Below are positions 61,061-64,000 of a DNA stretch of 64,000 nucleotides, piece by piece. This DNA is from Casuarius casuarius (taxonomy: Eukaryota; Chordata; Aves; Casuariiformes; Casuariidae), in assembly GCA_003342895.1 (NCBI GenBank), contig PTFA01000338.1, positions 62,001 through 126,000 of the forward strand. The letters run 5' to 3'. Below the pieces are notes generated by a model, which was not told where the DNA came from, did no database searches, and worked only from the letters and a program-made list of their open reading frames with translations. Positions within the stretch are counted from its first letter, which is position 1, and the number at the start of each line of letters is the position of its first letter. The translations under genes were made by a program, and so were the position numbers.

Positions 61061-61096
61061 CCACGCGTGCTCCCCCCCACGCGTGCCCACGCATGC
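61061..61096. promoter_or_regulatory. Triple CCACGCRTGC repeat with GCGTG cores
   Basis: CCACGCGTGC at 61061-61070 and 61077-61086, and CCACGCATGC at 61087-61096. The first two contain GCGTG on both strands, the core of the AhR/ARNT xenobiotic response element. ACGCGT is also a general CpG-island word. Tandem duplication is the simplest origin. Regulatory use is inference. Confidence 0.4.
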
Positions 61097-61786
61097 TGCT
61101 CGCCTCCAAGGCAACCTGCCCGCGGCCCCCTGCGAGCCCACCCGTGGAGCAGCCCCCGCCGCAACGCCCTCGCGAGCACCCGCCAGCCCAGCCGCGGCAG
61201 CCGGCAGCAGCAGCGCCAGGCGAGGAGCCCAAACGTGCCGCGCACAAAGTCCCCGGACGAGGCAGAGGCCCCGGGGACGGCCGTGCACCGGGGACACCTG
61301 GGTTGCCGGGCCCGGGCGTCTGCTCCAGCTGTGCCGTGGCATGATTCGGGAGCCCAGGATTAAACGTGCCAGGCGGGGACGGGACCCGGGCATCAGGATT
61401 TGGTGTGCAAAAGGCTGGGACAGGCAGGCCTGGCCGGGCAGGTGCAGGCGTGTGCCGTTTAGGCATGCCAGGAACACGTGTGAGAAGGCAGAGCTGGCAG
61501 GCGGAGGGCTTTGCTGCGAGCTGAGTTATGGAAAATGACTCTTTCCAAGGAATTGCTAAAATTAAAGCAGCAGCGAGGCCAAAGGAGCAGGAGCCAAAGG
61601 GGAGGGTGAGCAAGGACACCCGCGCTGCCCCGGGGCTAGGAAGGGCAGCGTGGGCAGGAGGCGCAGCAGGAAGGATCCCTTGCAGAGCTTGCGCTTGCCC
61701 CATCGCTCCTGCCGCCTCCCGAGGGAGCTGCGAACACCCCGGGGGGGATTTGGGGAGAGGCTGACTGGTGCCCCGGCAGCACTGCT

Positions 61787-61820
61787 GGGGGGCTCCCGCG
61801 GGGCGAGGGGGCTGGGGGGG
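61787..61820 (+). other. Strong predicted G-quadruplex in the CpG island
   Basis: G6 (61787-61792), loop ctcccgc, G4 (61800-61803), loop cga, G5 (61807-61811), loop ct, G7 (61814-61820). Loops of 7, 3 and 2 make it the most compact quadruplex motif in the window, and its place at a probable promoter island is typical. Confidence 0.68.
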
Positions 61821-62099
61821 ATGGCCATTCGCAGTGACGCCCCTGGCTGGGTGCCAGCACACGGGCAGCGTGCCTCGGTTTCCCCCCACCTGGAAGGGAC
61901 AAATGCACACGCAGCAGCCCTGCGGAGAAACAGCCCGCTCACAGCCGGGGGCAAGGTGCCAGCTCTTTCGGGAGCCTTGGAGAACCGTGCAAGTTGTTAC
62001 GGGAGTCCTCTGCCCCGGGACCCCACCGCAGGAGCTGTGGCGGGGCTGGGGAGCCCTTCCTCAGGCATCAGCACTCGGTTCAACAGGAAAGGCTGATTC

Positions 62100-62640
62100 C
62101 AGCTTCCAGATATCCGAGAGTTCCCAGCACAAACCCCCATGACTCAGGAAACAACGCACGCGAGAAAGCTCTGCGAAGAGGGCTCGGGACAAATACTCCC
62201 GCTGGCATGCTCCCATCCGCATTGGCATCCCGGCATTTCTGCTCCGGTTGCACAGAACAACAGCAGTAGCAACAGTAACAAACCTTCTTCCTGATTGTCC
62301 TGTTAAAAATAAACAATGATAAAAAAAATAAAAAGGTAATCTTTGGGCAAACCTGCCAAAGCCATTCTGTTTTGTTCCAACTATGTATAAGTTGATCAAA
62401 TAAAAGATACCACCTCTCCCAGCAGTCCTGGCCTCACACAGACACTGTGACACAGCCAGAGGAGGGGGTCTGGGTGGAAGCCAGGTTTTGCCTAGTTTTT
62501 CATCGATGCTACTAAAAGCCACTATTAATTGGACGGAAATAATGATGTTTTTTCTCACATGAAGGTCCACAATAAATTATCTGTTTATTGTTACTTGTTT
62601 TTGTCCATAAAGAATAACAAGCATGTAGGGGTCCAGGGAG
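62100..62640. promoter_or_regulatory. Candidate conserved regulatory block, SOX/FOX/AP-1-like motifs
   Basis: Consensus AP-1 TGACTCA at 62140-62146. SOX-like AACAATG at 62312-62318 and ATTGTT at 62587-62592, with FOX-like TGTTTAT at 62582-62588. ATTAATTG at 62524-62531. The DNA turns abruptly from CpG-rich to A/T-rich with almost no simple repeats. A minus-strand frame of 169 codons (62061-62570) is open but matches nothing known. It is the densest motif block outside 20.7 kb and lies beside the probable promoter. Confidence 0.36.
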
Positions 62641-64000
62641 AATTTGTAGTAAATAATACCAGGTCTTGAACACTTAAAAGGCAGGGGGAAAACTGAGTGC
62701 AGAGGTGGTTTTCCTGCAGTTATTCAGCAGGTCATAGCAGAGCTAGGGAAAGAGTCATGCCCTCCTGCCCAGAGCCACAGGACCAGGCTGAAATGGTCAC
62801 AAAACGGAAGAGGGGAGGAAAAAAAAAACCATTTTCCCGTTCTTCACCCTTCCAGCCCTGCTCTCAGCTGGGAGCAGCATCCCAGGATTGTGGCCAGCGT
62901 CCCACGTGGAAAAGAGCAAGCAAAAGCTGTGGAAGAAGTGGAGGCTCTTGGACGCTCCTGGGAAATGTGTCAGGAGCACAGGCACCTTTTGGGGGACAGG
63001 GACGGAAAGCACCAGTGGGTGTGGGCAGGAGGAGAGCTGGATGCAGGGAAACAAATCTCCGTTAGCTTATGAGTAAGCGTCGGGCCATAGCTCAGGCTGC
63101 TTTTCGCAGCCGCTGACTCCTGGTGAGAGCCGCTTCGTTGGCATGGGGGCTCGGTGACCCATGGCCCTCCTGCAGCTGGGGCCACTGAGGCGGGAGCCAT
63201 CCCATGCCCAGCCACTGGGGACCGTTCACCTGGGGGCACCACCAACAAAAACCATTGCTGTCCCTCATTGCAGGCCATCCACCTGCCTCCTCAGTGGTCC
63301 CCAGAGCAGAGGAACTGCTGCTTCATGGCTGCTTATTAAGAGTAAGATGGGGCTGAGCTGTGGGAAGCTGGTCAGATCCTGAATGTTTTGGACAGGACCT
63401 GGCCAGGTATAAAGGAACAGAGATCCCTTGGACACCCAGGGGAGCTCCAGGGATGGCATTTGCCTGGTTGCACCCATATCCCCCAAGTCAAAGGTCTATA
63501 AGGTGAGAATCTGACCCTGGTGTCTTTCCAGACCCATTTATTTGATACTTCATGGCAAACATCCAAATAAATTACTCTCAGATTATTCAACCATTGAGAG
63601 AGAAGGCTGGATGATTACTTGTGAATCATTTATTCGAAGGAAAATGCTCAGATTCCTGCAGTAAACTACTTGCAGGCAACACACACACGAGTTTTAGGAC
63701 TCCAAAATCCGTGCTCTATCAGCCGCTGGGTTTGAGCTCCCCGCTCGTGGCTTTCCAGAAGTATGCCCCCATCCCCGGCCACTGGCAGGAGCAAGGTGAA
63801 TAGGAGACATGGGGAACCATTCCTTGAATTCCTGCTGGACTTCAGGCTAACAACGACACAGCAGGTTGAGCGCGGAGCCTTGTCTCTCGCTTTCGCACAA
63901 AAGCGGTTCTCTGGAGGGGCAAAACCCCACAACAATGGCGAGGAAACGCCCAGGGCGGGCAAAGAAAGCAGCTGACCTGGCATGTCGCAGGCCAAAAAAA
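62641..64000. other. Non-coding interval after the island
   Basis: No exon or RNA gene recognised. An A10-type run lies near 62820-62829. The stretch 63685-63730 ('ttaggactccaaaatccgtg', 'ctctatcag') faintly resembles the MIR inner body in reverse. TATAAAGG near 63409 stands alone. The window ends in an A-rich heptamer. Confidence 0.42.

Larger units (their letters stand above)
60060..61900. promoter_or_regulatory. CpG island with gapped centre, likely promoter
   Basis: CpG density jumps sharply: the 60 bases 60181-60240 alone hold eight CpGs, while a typical earlier line such as 41341-41400 holds none. Sequence resumes after the gap at 61027 with the same character and fades by about 61900. 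Vertebrate CpG islands of this size usually mark a promoter and first exon. No coding exon can be recognised in the readable parts, and the strand of the gene is undecided. TATA-like motifs are absent from the core, as is common for island promoters. Confidence 0.68.

Noticed and set aside
61528..61764. Plus-strand frame starting in good context with a later gtgagc donor-like site
   Set aside because: Start context is fair, but the peptide matches nothing I know and quickly becomes low-complexity Ala/Gly/Arg. Not enough for an exon call.
60087..61910. Very long open frames across the CpG island on both strands
   Set aside because: They are open only because 659 N bases contain no stop. The flanking residues are Pro/Arg/Ala/Gly-rich translations of G+C-rich DNA.
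62061..62570. 169-codon minus-strand open frame
   Set aside because: Crosses an A/T-rich motif block, has mixed hydrophobic text without known domain, and no supporting splice sites.
63685..63730. Possible MIR or tRNA-like inner piece
   Set aside because: No cloverleaf can be drawn and the resemblance is limited to a few words.

Overview
This window is nuclear DNA of a vertebrate, most likely a sauropsid and probably an archosaur (bird or crocodilian). The best evidence is a set of degraded chicken-repeat-1 (CR1) LINE 3' ends in both orientations (about 2172-2712, 3381-3997, 19980-20295, with weaker pieces at 18206-18270 and 45497-45640). Three MIR-type CORE-SINE relics with sauropsid-looking tails support this (33808-33937, 35019-35133, 57335-57545). 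All are old and 5'-truncated. The repeat calls come from remembered consensus sequence and were not aligned. I cannot choose between bird and crocodilian with certainty.

I recognise no protein-coding exon, rRNA, tRNA, known microRNA or CRISPR array. The open frames, including the longest gap-free ones (about 219-229 codons), look like chance openings in stop-poor, G+C-rich, CAG/CTG-rich DNA. No bacterial-type operon features are present or expected.

Layout: from 1 to about 50 kb the sequence is mostly CpG-poor and single-copy-looking. It is interrupted every few kilobases by short blocks that keep CpGs and carry homeodomain, POU, RFX, ETS, AP-1/MAF or SOX/FOX-like motifs. These blocks (5.0-5.96, 7.6-8.4, 9.9-10.16, 13.4-13.9, 14.5-14.9, 18.4, 20.4-20.8, 22.5-22.7, 28.1-28.6, 36.2-36.5, 46.6-46.86, 47.8-48.0, 49.5-49.7 kb) look like candidate conserved regulatory elements, but conservation cannot be tested from one sequence. 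From about 52 kb CpG density rises. There is a CpG-rich patch at 58.26-58.80 kb and a CpG island at about 60.06-61.9 kb whose centre is an assembly gap (60368-61026, all N). The island is the most promoter-like part of the window. An A/T-rich motif-dense block follows at 62.1-62.6 kb.

Reading: the simplest model is the 5' flank, or a long first intron, of a gene whose first exon or promoter lies in or beside the gapped island, with scattered candidate enhancers across the other 55 kb. Which gene, and on which strand, cannot be decided here. I found no convincing new biological system. The most useful leads are the gapped island, the RFX/POU block at 20.7 kb, the LINE-derived CpG-retaining sequence at 57.8 kb, the inverted GTCAGCAAC pair at 9.95 kb and the motif-dense block at 62.1-62.6 kb.
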